A stretch of 64,000 nucleotides of DNA from Bombyx mori (lineage: Eukaryota; Arthropoda; Insecta; Lepidoptera; Bombycidae): contig NC_085110.1 of the NCBI RefSeq assembly GCF_030269925.1, forward strand, positions 9,238,001 to 9,302,000. Direction: 5' to 3'. Below are positions 31,600 to 44,385 of the stretch, piece after piece. The position numbers were made by a program, and so were the translations under genes. The notes under the pieces are model-generated. The model saw only the letters and a list, made by a program, of their open reading frames with translations, was not told the origin of the DNA and ran no database searches. Positions within the stretch are counted from its first letter, which is position 1, and the number at the start of each line of letters is the position of its first letter.

Positions 31600-34500
31600 T
31601 AGGTTGTTAATAATTGTTCCCGAGCGTTTCGTCGAACTGTAATCACGATAAACGCTACGTTTGTTTTTACAGCCTTTTCAAGCATTGTAAGTTGAACATT
31701 TTGTTTGGAGGGCCGCGCGGAACATTCATTTAAAAGAGAACTTTTTATGGGTCCGTCAGAAAGGAAACAACCTTCACTAATAGGAATTCCTTCGGAGACT
31801 GTAAATGGGAAGTCGTGCGGGGCCCAGACTTATCTGCTCCGACTCATAATATTTTCTCAGGATAAGACTTTCCTTTACCGAAAAATCTACTCACCAAGTT
31901 TTAATATAGGGACGCATTTTTGTTATTGGGTTGTCATAAAAAAAAGGATCGAGGTAGGCATTATACAAAATATTATATATTGAGGATCTGCGAGCCGGCA
32001 GTGTTTACATAAGCGTAATGAAATTAGGAGAAATGCAGCTAAGAGCATTCGGTTCGTTTTTATGAACCATCTTCACGGTACGGCTTGGTACGTTTTAATT
32101 TAATTAAATCAATGTATAATACGTTCGAAACTTTGATGTTTTAGTATTTTCATCTGTTTTTACCTGTTTAATACATTTATTAAAAAAAGTTTCTTGTGAA
32201 CGACTACAAAATCTTCGCGTTGCTTCGGTATGACTATCGCTGCTAAAAATATGAGAAGCAATCCACAAGTGTGTCGCGTTCCATCTGTCGTGCGTAGGTG
32301 CCATATTGTTTTTGATTATTCTGTACATACAAACGGGCCGAAGATCTACAACATATTAAGATTTTTTGTATATTACCCAATTTTACTGTACAAAGTCGTA
32401 GTTGTATTGGGTAAACGTCTTGCAAAAGCGTCGATCAAAAATCATTTTTAATTAAACACGAAAATTTAATTTGCTATAAAGTGTGAGTTACAGGCCTTAA
32501 TTTTCTTTTTAAATTGCATGAGATAGTCGGGTTACGACCCACCGGTTATTAAATTGTCGTTGCCCGTGGACCATCAGAATGCCGTCCCCACTTTTGAAAG
32601 AAAAGGTGAAAGTAATATATAGTAATATATTGCGTTGAAGTATATTTAGTATATTATAGATAACACTGTAGTACCCTTCAGTGAAATACACTAAAGCTTC
32701 GTCATAGAAAATAGTGAGATGGAGGTGTCTACACGTGTGACTTGACAACTCACCTAACCAGCAGAATTTTGCTTAAAACTATTATATAACTTGTTTTAAA
32801 TGATAGCTAGATTTTAATAATTGCCCCTATCTACATGATAAGTGTCTAGTAATAATAATTCATACCGCTCACTGAGAATACTCTCTGTTGTTAAATTAGA
32901 ATACTTGGTAATAATAGCATTACAAGAGAAATATTTATGTACGGATTTATTTCGTGTTGCCTAATTAGTCTACAAAACTATTTTTAGTAATGTTAAAATA
33001 ATCCATGTTTGTATAGGCCAATGTTGTCATGAAATGGTTCATCGGTTTATAGGTTATTCTGGTTGCTGGGCTGCACAAGATCCCAATGGAAACAGCTTTC
33101 CTATCTACCTGTAAAAGAATGAACACAGCTTTCTCGTTGAAAAATAACCTTATTTGTTGACGTCTAGTATGCTTCGGAGGAAAATAAATTTGCTTTCGTG
33201 GATATGGAGAGCTCCAGGCACTCGCCAACGACGTCTTATTGAATGCAGATCTCTCTCTGACTTCATACTTACTTATTTATTTTCCGGTTCTCAGATTGTT
33301 TGACTTCTTTGGAGTATTTTGTTGGTGTCAATCCGTTTTGATAAACGGGAACATTCGTTTTCTAAGTCGACATATAAATCGATGCACATCTTTAACTTTG
33401 CGATAAATTTGGCGAAAATTGAGGTAATATTTTTATTCAAACAAAATTTTGACCCTAAATTGAATTGAATACACGAGTTTTGTAACAGCTAGGTATTGGC
33501 AGAATATTTTGGCAAGAAGAAAAATAGTATAAATTTACATCAGGAAATAATGTTTCTTAGTTAAATTTTATTCTTTTATTTTCAAGATAAGAGTATAAGC
33601 TTTCCAGCTTCCTCGAACTAATACTTCTGCTAGTACTTCAGTTTTTTTTCAGCTAATTTTTCTACTTAACTTCTTTAACTTATTTCATCATCTTCCTTGA
33701 GCACTGGTGGTTGTTGTTGTGGTTTGAGGTGAGAGCCTTGCTAATTTCTGACGTAATGCGTTCCGATTTGAGAGGCAGAATAGCCATTTAATAACTTTCT
33801 ATCTAATGCCTCAAAGCAGGCGGTAGTGTTCACATTGAGGTGTACGGTAACAGACTCAGTTAGGCCATGAGCTTGACTGTTGTTCAATACATAATCTTTA
33901 CATTCTGTAGACAAACTGCATTTATTTTGAATGTACCGTTTTCTCCATTGGCGATAAAGACTATTGGTACCTTCTGTGGTTTTTGACTTTACTAATTTAT
34001 CTTCATATAATATATATTTACAATAATAACGATTTACGATTACAATAAAGTTAGAATAACCTAAAATGTCAAAGCGAAGTTTCAGACTCATGAATATTCT
34101 CTGCTAAAATAAAGCGACTTTTATCAATGGCGTGTCCGTCGTTATAAAAAACAGTAGTGCTATTAAAAGATAAGGAGTGGAATAAATTACTTGAGAACAC
34201 AAAGTAACGATCGATACACGTGCGAGAGGCATGATGAGAAAATAAATCACTGCTATTGACAGAATAAACTTCCATATAACAAGATAATATTTTAATGGTA
34301 ATAAAACGAACCCCTGGGGGATGAGTTATTAAAATTTTAATTTATAAGAGCATCAGTGGGTGAGTCTCAGGAGTAAATTTCACATTTTTAATATCAGGAA
34401 TATAACTTAAATTGTTCTGGCAGCTTATATTCAAAATGCAAATTTCTAGTAGTAAGTTGGTTCTAGTTTAATATATGCATTTTTAAATCTAGTAGCAAAG

Positions 34501-35290
34501 TAACAGTTGATATTTCTAGAGTCTTGTTTTCTTTGTAAATATCACGAGCTATTGGAGAACGTCAGGATATGCCGGAAAATCCTAACGTTCACCAATATCC
34601 GGCTTTCAGTGAAACTTATAGAGACAGCCTGAAATACGCATGAACTACGTACATATGTGTGTGGTATTGTGAAAAAAGGTGCTGTTTTATTATTCTTATG
34701 TTTATAACTGTATTTTCTTACATTTAACACGAAAAAATGTTGTATTGTAATATTATGGCTGCAAATACGAACCAAAGATGACTTGATGGATTTTTTATCT
34801 AATAAAAGCATAGATTTTGCACTTCTTGTTCGAGCTCGCTGTGGTTCCATCGATATTTTACTGAGTAATGTGGGAAATGGGACTTTCACGGTCCCGATCT
34901 GCCAATAAATCAATTATAGCACGCAATACCTTCCCGCAAACATATTTTACGTATACTGTATTTCTTACACTGTTTGTAACTTTGCACTGTTGGATGGAAA
35001 ACATCACAGATTTTTTGTTGTGTTTTATTGTACATTTAGATATTAAAATGAAAAACTGTGTTTAATCTTATCTACGACTCGAGAAATCTTTTTAATATAA
35101 TCAATTAATATTATAAAATATTTCAATAGTCAATTAAAGATTGATTGATTGAATCAATGAAATCAAACCGATCATAATGTGCAAAACTCAAACAATAAAA
35201 ATAATAATGTTAAAACATATTTTATTGTGTCTTCACCGGTACTAGTAAGTCCAACCTTTTCAGTGAACAGCATTACAGATGATTGGTCAT
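31600..35290. other. Intergenic region downstream of the secreted gene
   Basis: I could not support an exon here. Possible heavily decayed Bm1-type traces lie near 32500-32600 and 33700-33850. Frames of 60 to 123 codons at 33.7-34.9 kb on the minus strand have no domain, signal or splice support. Confidence 0.35.
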
Positions 35291-35522
35291 TGTTTATTTC
35301 AATAAAGATAATGAAAAGGCCAGATAGATTAACATCGTTTTAAGAATTTTGTTTGTTTTGAAATTTTGTTGTCGAAATTTTCCATTTTAGAAAGAAATCA
35401 GAGTTACGTTATTTAATGATTTACTTGTAAAACGTTGTAAAGTCGCTGGAGGCTTGTTGTTTTGTAAACATTTTTTTTTTCAAGTTGTTATGGTTTTCGG
35501 ACTAAAATTGTTTCTTATAAAT

Positions 35523-35758
35523 TTAAAATTCATCGTCAATTTGCCTTTTCTGCAAAAAAAGATAAGATCTTCCATCTGGCCCTTTGTACCCGATTTTGTC
35601 AGCAGCTTCTTTGCAACTTTTTTCTGTGGTTGGAATGCTATCGGTTCTTGCCAGAGCGTACGCAGTTAGGTCTTCACAACACATCATTCCCATAAATTGA
35701 TTTACTAACTTTATTCGTATATCGGCGAATTTTACTAATGGCACTGGTTGTGGTCTTG
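35523..35758 (-). CDS. Secreted protein coding exon 3
   Basis: The acceptor is TTTATAG. It encodes the C-terminal 77 residues with GMMCCEDLTAY and EKSCKEAADK, and an acidic end (DDEF) before the stop. Confidence 0.75.
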
Positions 35759-38430
35759 CTATAAATAAAAATAACATGTTTATAAATATGTAATTTAACG
35801 AACTATTATATCTACTTGCGATTTTTAACAATTCTAAATACGCTATTTTTATAAATCATATGACCATATACTATGATGAAATTTACATTATTAAAAATCA
35901 TTAGACTTATACAAGCATGACATATTAACTTAAACATAGACATTCGATTTTAATGAAATCAATTTTAGTAAGATTAATGTCGTTTTTTATATTATTATTT
36001 TATCGATATAGGTAAAATACAGAAGAAGTCGACGGCGCGCTCTTAAGAAATGAAACGACAAAAGTCATTAGGAACGAAATGCGAAAAAAAACTTGGTGAA
36101 AACGCGACCTGTTTAGTGTCATTATGAGTCAAGACGGGCGGGAAAGTTACGGGCGGAAATGGCGGAGAGGGGGCAAGTGCGCGGGTACAGAACAATATTG
36201 GAATACCTTTATGACGCTGTTCTTGCTTGACGAGTGCTCGAAATGCTCCCGGTGTTGTCGCATGCAGCAGGAGAACCTCAACGCCCGGTCGTGGGGTCAT
36301 GAACATCGTCGCTTTTTGCCATTCCACCTCAAGATGTGGCTCGATTGCTTCTATTACTTCCTTAAACTTTGCTAACCTCTAAAATATTATTTAATTATTA
36401 TCAGCTAGCCGACCCACGTAAATTCGTCTACATCACACAGGAGAAAGAAAGAGAGAGTAAGAGAGGGCGCAGACATCTCTAATACAATCCTAAAGGAGCT
36501 GAAACTTTCTTTGTTTTATCCACGAACCTCGTCATGAGAACTATTGAACAAATTTTGGTAGGTACACTGCATATTCAAAATACGGGAACGAAAACAGAAA
36601 AAAACATTATTTGTATGTAATTGATAAAGGTAAGGTAAAAAATGATTTATTGGTTCATTTAAAGATTTCTTTCGATTTTTTAACTATCCACGTTAAAAGT
36701 TAAGATAGGTTATCTTCGGTACATCACGCTACGATCAGTAAGAATTGAACTTTATTTATTTATTTTTTATTGCTTAGGTGGGTGGGCGAGTTCACGGCCC
36801 ACCTGGTCTTAAGTGGTTACCGGAGCCCGTAGACATCTACGACGTAAATGCCGCCACCTACCTCGAGACATAAGTTCTAAGTCTGTTTTAACAGTACAAC
36901 GGCTGGTAGAAATAGGCAGGGTGGACTCAAGATGTCCTGCGACCAGTAATCACGCAAATTATAATTTTTCGGGTTTGATTTTTATTACACGATGTTATTC
37001 CTTCACCGTGGAAGTCAATCGTGAACATTTGTTAAGTATGTATTTCATTAGAAAAATTGGTACCTGCCTGCGGGATTCGATCACCGATGCATCGCTTGAT
37101 ACGATTGCACCGGGCGTCTTATTCTTTAGGCCACGACGACTTCTACTATAGCAAATAACCTCACAGGAATAGGAATAATGAAGGAAAGCTGCGTAACACT
37201 AATGGGGTCTTTTAAAAATAAAATGTAGGCATATTAAAATATTATGTACGTTATTTATGTAACGTAAGATAAATAGTATTTTAAAGTACTTCGGCGTACA
37301 TGATATTTTTCGTTTTATTTTCATGCCATAGAAGAACATACTGGTCTTTCCGCAAGCTAATTCTGATGCATGACATACAGGTGTACGGGTGAAAAGCAGA
37401 TTTAACGTAAATCGACTTCTACGTGCTTAAATTTTAGTTCCGGGGATTTATTAATTGTCACGGCAAACGATATCTTTTTTTTATTGCCCTTGTAGACGAG
37501 CATATGGCCCACCTGATGGTGAGTGGTTACCGTCGCCCATGGACTTCAGCAATGCCGTGGCAAAGCCAAGCCGCTGCCTACTAATTTTATTCGTCTGAAA
37601 TTAAAAGGCGGGCATCATTGGAAATCTTTTTTCTTTTTGTTGCTATTTCGATGCGAGGCTTCCTCACTACCGCGCCCTTCATCCCGCCCATGACATGATA
37701 TACACGCGCGATGCTTCATCACTATTTAGTTGCGGAGATATTTTAAAACTGTTATTTCTCCTAAAATCTTTATTGAAAACAAATGATGTGTTGACAATTT
37801 TATTCAAAACTAGCTGACCCGGCAGACTTCGTAGTGCCTCAATCGATAAATAAAAGACCTAAGCTTTTGTATAAAATAAACTTAAAAAAAACAAAAGGAA
37901 TCCGTCCGACGGGGGACACATCAAAGGAAAAACAAAATTGTTATTTTTTTCCGAGCATTTTCATATTTATCTAACCTTTTAAACCTTCTCTGGACTTCCA
38001 CGAATAATTCAAGACCATAATTAGCCAAATCGGTCCAGCCGCTCTCGAGTTTTAGCGAGACTAACGAACAGCAATTCATTTATATATATATAGATTAAAT
38101 TAAATACTGATGATGAATAACAAATTAACAAAATCGATGATGATCTGAGTTTTAAATTCAAATCAAGTTTAGTGTGTTACGGTTCACCTAATGACTACTC
38201 ACCTTTTTTGCGGGCAACGAAAACACAATTGGATTGATCTCCGTTGTGTTTGCCCAAAAGTAGAATATTTTCCACATTGAATCGATAATCGCGTATGGAT
38301 CGAACCGAGCTCCGCGTTCGAATTCTTCGCAGGTGGTGATGTTGTGCGAGGTGCCGCCGGTGAGCGCGTGACTTGGTCCCGACACGACGTACAACAAAAT
38401 AATTTCAAATATCAACATCCAGGTAAACAT
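35523..38430 (-). CDS. Secreted protein of unknown function, three coding exons
   Basis: Minus-strand coding exons 38430-38203, 36378-36207 and 35758-35523 join in phase (0, then 1) at GT-AG sites and give 211 residues. The start ATG opens MFTWMLIFEIILLYVVSGPS, a clear signal peptide. The mature chain has N-glycosylation sequons (NIT, NTT) and few cysteines (one near the N-terminus, an adjacent CC pair and one near the C-terminus). The first part, a Cys followed by FDPYAIIDSMWKIFYFW, resembles in spacing the Cys...FD...G-x-W-Y-x-I start of insect lipocalins, but the G of GxW is missing and I see no other lipocalin motif. So it is probably extracellular, perhaps a ligand carrier; the function is unknown. 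It has no visible functional link to its neighbours. Candidate poly(A) signals are about 225 to 300 bp past the stop (AATAAA complement at 35293-35298). Confidence 0.72.
36207..36378 (-). CDS. Secreted protein coding exon 2
   Basis: The acceptor is ATATTTTAG and the donor GTATTC, phase 1. It encodes 57 residues without Cys, including KFKEVIEAIEPHLEVEW and VEVLLLHATTPGAF. Confidence 0.7.
36751..37140 (-). repeat. Bm1-type SINE with head, internal deletion
   Basis: Antisense copy including the tRNA-like head at its right end (GGCCACGACGAC). The part between CAGTACAACGGCTGG and AGAAATAGGCAGGG is deleted. It lies in intron 1 of the secreted gene. Confidence 0.9.
37472..37715 (-). repeat. GGCAGCGGCTTGG-type dispersed repeat
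   Basis: Antisense copy from TTTTTTATTGCCCTTGTAG through TTTCGATGCGAGGC. It matches the 25.2 kb copy over more than 200 bp, in the opposite orientation. Confidence 0.75.
37810..38094 (-). mobile_element. Helitron-like non-autonomous element, family A
   Basis: A|CTAGCTGACCCGGCAGAC at the left and TATATATAGA|T at the right, so in its own sense it is TC...CTAG between A and T. CTGCCGGGTCAG just before CTAG can fold into a short bulged hairpin. It sits in intron 1 of the secreted gene. Confidence 0.65.
38203..38430 (-). CDS. Secreted protein coding exon 1: signal peptide
   Basis: It starts at ATG (a GTG five codons upstream is in frame but is unlikely to initiate). It holds the signal peptide, both N-glycosylation sequons and the Cys-x(6-8)-FD motif. 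The donor is GTGAGT after the Ala-Lys-Lys codons, phase 0. Confidence 0.75.
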
Positions 38431-38534
38431 TCTGTTGTTGTTCACTGAGTAATTTAACTGTTGTTCACTTATATTTCAGTATATATGCAGATGTGGCTCA
38501 TAGAGTTAGTAATTTAGTAGACGAGACGTTAAAA

Positions 38535-38953
38535 TTTTTTTTTATTGGTTAGTTGGGTGGACGAGCTCACAGCCCACCTGGTGTTAAGTGGCTACTGGAG
38601 CCCATAGACATCTACAACGTAAATGCGCCATCCACCGTGAGATATGAGTTCTAAGTATTAATATTAGTATTATAGAGAATATAATTACAAAGGCTGCCCC
38701 ACCCTTAAAACCAAAACGCATTACTGCTTCACGGGACTCACAAGCGGTCCTACCACCAGTAATTAAATAAATTATAATTTTGCGGGTTTAATTTTTATTA
38801 CACGATGTTATTCCTTCACCGTGGAAGTCCATCGTGATAATTTGTAGAATACGTATTTCATTACAAAAATTGGTACCCGCCTGCGGGATTCGAACACCGT
38901 TGTATCGCTAGATACGAATACACCGGACGTCTTATCCTTTAGCCCACGATGAC
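38535..38953 (-). repeat. Bm1-type SINE with head, internal deletion
   Basis: Antisense copy with head (AGCCCACGATGAC end) and a loss between TTCACGGG and ACTCACAAGCGG. It lies about 100 bp upstream of the secreted gene's start. Confidence 0.9.
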
Positions 38954-39521
38954 AAAATTACAATAAAAGAACACTGAGCCACTTTATGATTTGCGGCCAC
39001 AATTGTGGGTTTTTTTGAAACATAAATGTAGACAAAAAAACAAAAACATTAAAAACAATGATTATGATTACAGACAAAGAATCATATCAAAGGCGCCGTC
39101 GGGCGTGTACAGAACAAATATAACTTTCACAATGCCCGAAAGGAAAAAAATATGTTGAAAGTAAAGTTTTTGGTGAACGTTTATACTCGTGAAAAAAAGG
39201 TTTAGTAAATATTACATGTTAGAGATCAAAATACTTTTGCTATTTGTTTTGCATTTATAATTTGCAATCTAAATAGGTGGAACATTTAAACGTCCATAAA
39301 AGCGCTTGTTCTTATCACTTTGTATATTCAGGGAAGGCGTTTTGTTCGCATGGGAAAAATCAGCTAAGAGTGTATCGTCCCAAGCCTAGCGAAAAAGGGG
39401 AAAGTGTCTGAGCTTGAAAAGTGGTCTTTGAAGTGAAACGGATCCCTGCTGAAAAATAGCCAGGTGTTCCCTTCCTGTGCCACTTTAAAGGGAATTTTAT
39501 TAGGAGCCTCCATTCCTTTTA

Positions 39522-39768
39522 ATGGTGGTAGGACCTCTTGTGAGTCCACGCGGATAGGTACCACCACCCTACCTATTTCTGTCGTGAAGCAGTAATGCGT
39601 TTCGGTTTGAAGGGTAGGGCAGCCGTTGTAACTATACTTGAGATCTTAGAACTTATACCTCAAAATGGGTGGTGCATTTACGTTGTAGATGTCTATGGGC
39701 TCCAGTAACCACTTAACACCAGGTAGGCTGTGAGCTCGTCCACCCATCTAAGCAATAAAAAAATATAT
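39522..39768 (+). repeat. Bm1-type SINE, 5'-truncated
   Basis: From ATGGTGGTAGGACCTCTTG to AGCAATAAAAAAAT; close to consensus. Confidence 0.9.
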
Positions 39769-40078
39769 TTAAAGACCAACGACGACCAGAATCCCAAATT
39801 TTACCTCCATTTATGGCACACAGAGGATACCAGAAAGAGCTCTGCATCTGGTTTTAATTAAAACGGCATGCGGAGCGGGTCACACAGCACTTTCCAGGGT
39901 GAGGGTTAAATACCTTGCTTCGGTAAGCCTTGGCTTTATGAATATAAATACCACCGCCAATTTAGTTTTGATATCGGCATAGGTTGCTAGGTAGAGATAT
40001 ACTCCTGCAGATTTCTTCTTATTCTCTTGGTCATAACTAACAATTATTATCGTTGCCTAACTTTAGATCGATATTCAG

Positions 40079-40280
40079 TTTTTTATTACTGTAAATGGGA
40101 AGACGAATGGCTCATCTGGTTTTAAAATGGGTACTGAAGCCTTTGGAAATAACGAATAAAGTTTAAATTGCAATCTATTATAATCTAGAAATTGCAATCC
40201 TAATTATTCAACTCTTCAAACCGGACTTCCTGACTCCTTCGCGGTATAAGCAAGTATAATGGTGATATCTGCTCATGATT
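40079..40280 (-). repeat. Degenerate Bm1-type SINE
   Basis: Antisense landmarks (GGCTCATCTGGTTTTAAAATGG, ACTCTTCAAACCGG, TCCTTCGCGGTATAAGC) remain in order. Confidence 0.55.
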
Positions 40281-40889
40281 CGATACACTAATATTTATAT
40301 TCAATATAGACGGTGTATTAGAATAATTATTATTCAGCATCAGAAACTAAAAGTCATTGATCAGAAAAATCAAACCGATTAAACACTAAATATTTTTTGT
40401 GTACCAATTATCTACGTCTACTTTGATTTTATTCATTGATCAACGTCTTATTGTTTACTTTCAATGTTAGTAGTATAAACAGACAAACGTTTTAAATTAC
40501 ATCTTGTTATTTAAATAAGATGCTTATTTACGTTCTATACCCGTTTAGGAAATTATAAATAAAATAGTGTGGTTTCAGTGTAAAAAGCAAGTTTATCGAC
40601 CGCTTATAAGACCGTGAGCACTGGTGACCTCATACTGTTCATAAAATTTATAACACCATTAGATATACCATTAGATGCACCAAGTATTGTGAATGGTGCA
40701 GGCCACATATAACTTTGCTGGTCATAACCATAATACCGATTTTTCCAAACAAAACCGGAATAGTTTTTCTGTAGTACAAGTATTTAGTCATTTAAATTTA
40801 AAAGTTAGTATACTAAAATACTTGCACATTGTGTGAGGGAATTAATGATCACCACGATGTAAGTTAAAAACCTGATCAAAGACCTATGA

Positions 40890-41600
40890 CCTCACAAGGC
40901 TCCCCGTTCGTGAGAACTACTTAAAGATATGGCTCAGGAGAGAGATCGATCTATAGTTCTTCAAAAGGGTTTTGGCCCCTTTTTTGAAAAAGAGGACAAT
41001 AATACTGTTGTTCCACGCACACGGAGTTCTCCCGCGGTGAATGATTGAAGGTTGCGTAATTGAAGACCTATTGCATCTCTATTAGTAGACGTGTTTCCTG
41101 TAATCCTGCTTTCGGTAGCTCACTTGCTATACCGCCATCTGCGGGGGCTTTTCCATTCTCTGGTTGCCTCAGAGCCAATCAATTTTGTCCACGGTGACGT
41201 CCACCAGCATAAAATCAATCTTATTCTTTGTCATAGAGTTTGGGTTTGGCCATGTTCATTTTCATTGGGGCTGCTCTTAAATAAAATTGTTCATTAAGAA
41301 TAGCCCCTCCCGCATTGGAAATTTAACGAGCATTTACCCCTATCGTTTCTGCTTCTGAATCCGTGTGCTCATCGATTCGCCACGTCTGCACTTCCACTTT
41401 AGCATTAAAGTCTCCCATAACGACACTAAAGTGAGCATTGATAGTATTATGAAGAGCTTTAGTAATATCTTAATACATAAATTCTACCTCTTCATCCGAA
41501 TATACTGAGGTTAGTGCGTAGATCTGAATGACCGTCGAACTTTAGCGCCCAGAAATCCTAATGGTCAAGTGCATAACCCTGCTCGACACACTGGAGATTT
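40890..41600 (-). mobile_element. RTE-type LINE remnant: endonuclease to start of RT
   Basis: Minus-strand frames, broken by stops and shifts, read SSTVIQIYALTSVYSDEEVE, VVMGDFNAKVEVQTW (the endonuclease GDFN motif), NKIDFMLVDV, and then NNSIIVLFFKKGAKTLLKNY and RSISLLSHIFK, the start of the reverse transcriptase. The element is a pseudogene. Confidence 0.75.
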
Positions 41601-41810
41601 CATCGACATAATCAGCCATGACTCTATTAATGAGGAAAAAAAACTGGAAATTCGATGTGAATTCTCACTTTCATTATCATCTTCACTTTTGATTTTATAG
41701 ATTTTATTCTTATTTTTGATTATTTATGTCATAATATACAATAATCTCAGCCACGTTTCTAAATAGTGAATATCTATTTGCAAAATACATCCATTCTTCC
41801 AATCCACTTT

Positions 41811-42058
41811 ACTGGAGGTAGGACGTTTTGTGAGTCCGTACGGGTAGGTACCACAACTCTGCCTATTTCTGCCGTGAAACAATAATGCGTTTCGGATTGA
41901 ACGGAGGGGCAGCCGTTGCACCGTAAAAACTGAAATCTTAGAACTCATGTCTCGATGTAGGAGGCGGCATTTACAGTGTAGATGTCTATGGGCTCCAGTC
42001 ACCACTCAGTACCAAGGGGGCCATGAACTTGTCCACCCATATAAGCAATAAAAAAAAA
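41811..42058 (+). repeat. Bm1-type SINE, 5'-truncated, diverged
   Basis: From ACTGGAGGTAGGACGTTTTG to ATAAGCAATAAAAAAAAA. Confidence 0.85.
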
Positions 42059-42381
42059 CTTGTGCCACGTTGATATAATTTAACAAAATCTTCCCCGTAG
42101 TGCCAACAACAGCTGTATATATTTAAAAATTAATTAATCAACCTGAAGATTGTCGCACACACAGGCTTCAAATATTGATTTTATAAATTATATTGAACTT
42201 ATGCACGATATCATGTTAAGCATTCGTTTTCCTTGAGTGACATCTTTTGGACGTGGTTGTGATCATGGATTCTCGCAATTGACTCAATCACATTTTCTAC
42301 TAACTAAAATGCATCTTCTAGTGTTTAAAATTGATGTTTCTTATTGCAAACGAGCGGTTATAAGTTTTTTAGGTAACGATG

Positions 42382-42752
42382 TTTTTTTTTACATAGATCA
42401 GTGAACGAGATCACGGTCCACCTGATCTTAAGTGGTACTGGTGGTAGGACCACTTGTGAGTCCGCGCGGATAGGTACCACCGCCCTGCCTATTTCTGCCG
42501 TGAAGCAGTAATGCGTTTCGGTTTGGAGGGTGGGGCAGTCGTTGTAACTATACTGAGACTTTAGAACTTGTATCTCATGGTGGGTGGCGCGTCTACGTTG
42601 TAGATGTCTATGGGCTCCAGTAACCACTTAACACCAGGTAGGCCACAGCCCACAAGATCGTCCACCCATCTAAGCAATAAAAAAAAAAATAAAAAAAAAG
42701 CCGCCACCCATCTTGAGACATGAGTTGTAAGGTCTCACTTTTAACAGTACAG
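42382..42752. repeat. Nested Bm1-type SINE pieces in alternating orientation
   Basis: An antisense tail fragment (42382-42434, CCACCTGATCTTAAGTGG) is followed directly by a plus-strand 5'-truncated copy (42436-42692), then after its poly-A by an antisense body fragment (42698-42752, GCCGCCACCCATCTTGAGAC). The plus-strand copy seems to have inserted into an older antisense copy. Confidence 0.75.
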
Positions 42753-43408
42753 TATTTTGCTTATAATTGTGAAAATACCTTGAAGGACAATTTATACGTT
42801 GATGAATTACCTGTCACAGTTATGTGTAATAAATAAATTAAAACTTTTTTTTTATAAAAATAACTACGTTGCTGTAGTCATTAAAATTATTGAATATAGC
42901 ATGTAATACGTGATACGTAGACATTTTATGCTACATCTTTCATGACATATTTCGTAATTACACATTGGGTACGGCGACATGGCTGCTGCAAGTATCACTA
43001 TAGAACAGTCTACATATTATTACCACCTGCAGCAAGCGTAGAGCCTTGGGAATACCTCGATACGTATCCCTGACCCCCAGTGCAAATTATATATTCCCCT
43101 TTAAACAGAAAACTCCCTGATTTCAACATTTCGCTGCAGATTTTTTGCTACTCCCCCAATATTCAATCTCGCTATTCAAACAAAGAATTTGAAATATATT
43201 TTAAAGTAGAAAATTCTGATTACTTACTACAGATTTCCATTAGTATCTGCCTACGTAAGAATTATATAATATCTGCATCAATTATTTTTACAGTCTATTT
43301 CGTAGTATTTACGTAGGTATCTGTCGACTAATTAGTTTCGCCTTTTGGAATAATCTTATGATCGACATTAATAAGTAATTCCTGTTACTAAAAATCATAT
43401 TTATTCTG

Positions 43409-43544
43409 AAGTCGTCGTGGCCTAAAAGATAAGACGTCCGGTGCATTCGTGTTGAAGCGATGCACCGGTGTTCGAATCCCGCAGGCGGGTACCAATTTTT
43501 TTTTATTGCTTAGATGTGTGGACGAGCTCAATGAAAAAAAAAAA
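43409..43544. repeat. Chimeric Bm1 piece: sense head fused to antisense tail
   Basis: An intact tRNA-like head (GTCGTCGTGGCCTAAAAG ... GTGTTCGAATCCCGC) ends at GGGTACCAATTTTT and runs straight into the complement of a SINE tail (TATTGCTTAGATGTGTGGACG), then an A-run. The whole SINE body is missing. Confidence 0.8.
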
Positions 43545-44385
43545 GTCATTTTGATGCGCATATTAAAATAACATATGATTTATAGAATAGAAGAATCCCG
43601 TTTTTGTTAAAAAATAATTGTGTATTTTTGAACTGCAAATGAATTACATTCCATGAGTACATCACACATGGTAGACAAATAATATTAATTTATATCGGTT
43701 TCCACGACGACGCTATCTGACGTTATCGTAAGTGTTCGTTAAATTTATTTAACAAAGTGGACGTTAGGCCAGATATCAGCATTGTTGCTAGCTACTTATT
43801 GTCTAGTAAACAATGAAAGTTATACTTTCAACTGTCAACTTAAGATAACACAATTGTGTTTTAATTCAATTTGACTACGTTATAATCATGTTGAACAGTT
43901 TCGGGCGAGCAACTTGTTCCGCTCGTGAATGAGTTCATGTTCATGTCGTATCAGTTGCTATAGGTAACTAACCAGGCGGCAGATAGACATAATTGACTTG
44001 CATGAGACAGCTATTGTGATTCGGAAAACGAATTCAATATTGTTCATGTAATGAAATAAGATTTGCCCGATTCATTGTGTCAAATTGAATTTGATTTGTG
44101 TCACTTGTGTCAAAATGAATGTTTTGAATATTTTTAATTATGTAGTTGATCAGTTTCTGTTCTGCATAAAACCAAAAATTTCGATACAAATTATGGAAAG
44201 ATAGTCGTTAAAATTTCTAGATTTGGAAGGTTTATTTTTCTTTCAAGTAATAATATGAATTACATTTAAAAAAAAACAAACAAGCGCTTTGGTATTTAAA
44301 AACTCGTTTTCCGTTTGACTAGTCATTTCAGTATCAATATAGATATTAGGTATATGTATACATTAAATTAACAGAACTAAAAGTT

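Noticed and set aside
33741..34913. Minus-strand frames of 68 to 123 codons
   Set aside because: No motif, signal peptide or plausible splice partner; expected by chance in this length.
40790..40835. Short inverted repeat CAAGTATTTAGT / ACTAAAATACTTG
   Set aside because: Short, imperfect and AT-rich; expected by chance at this composition.
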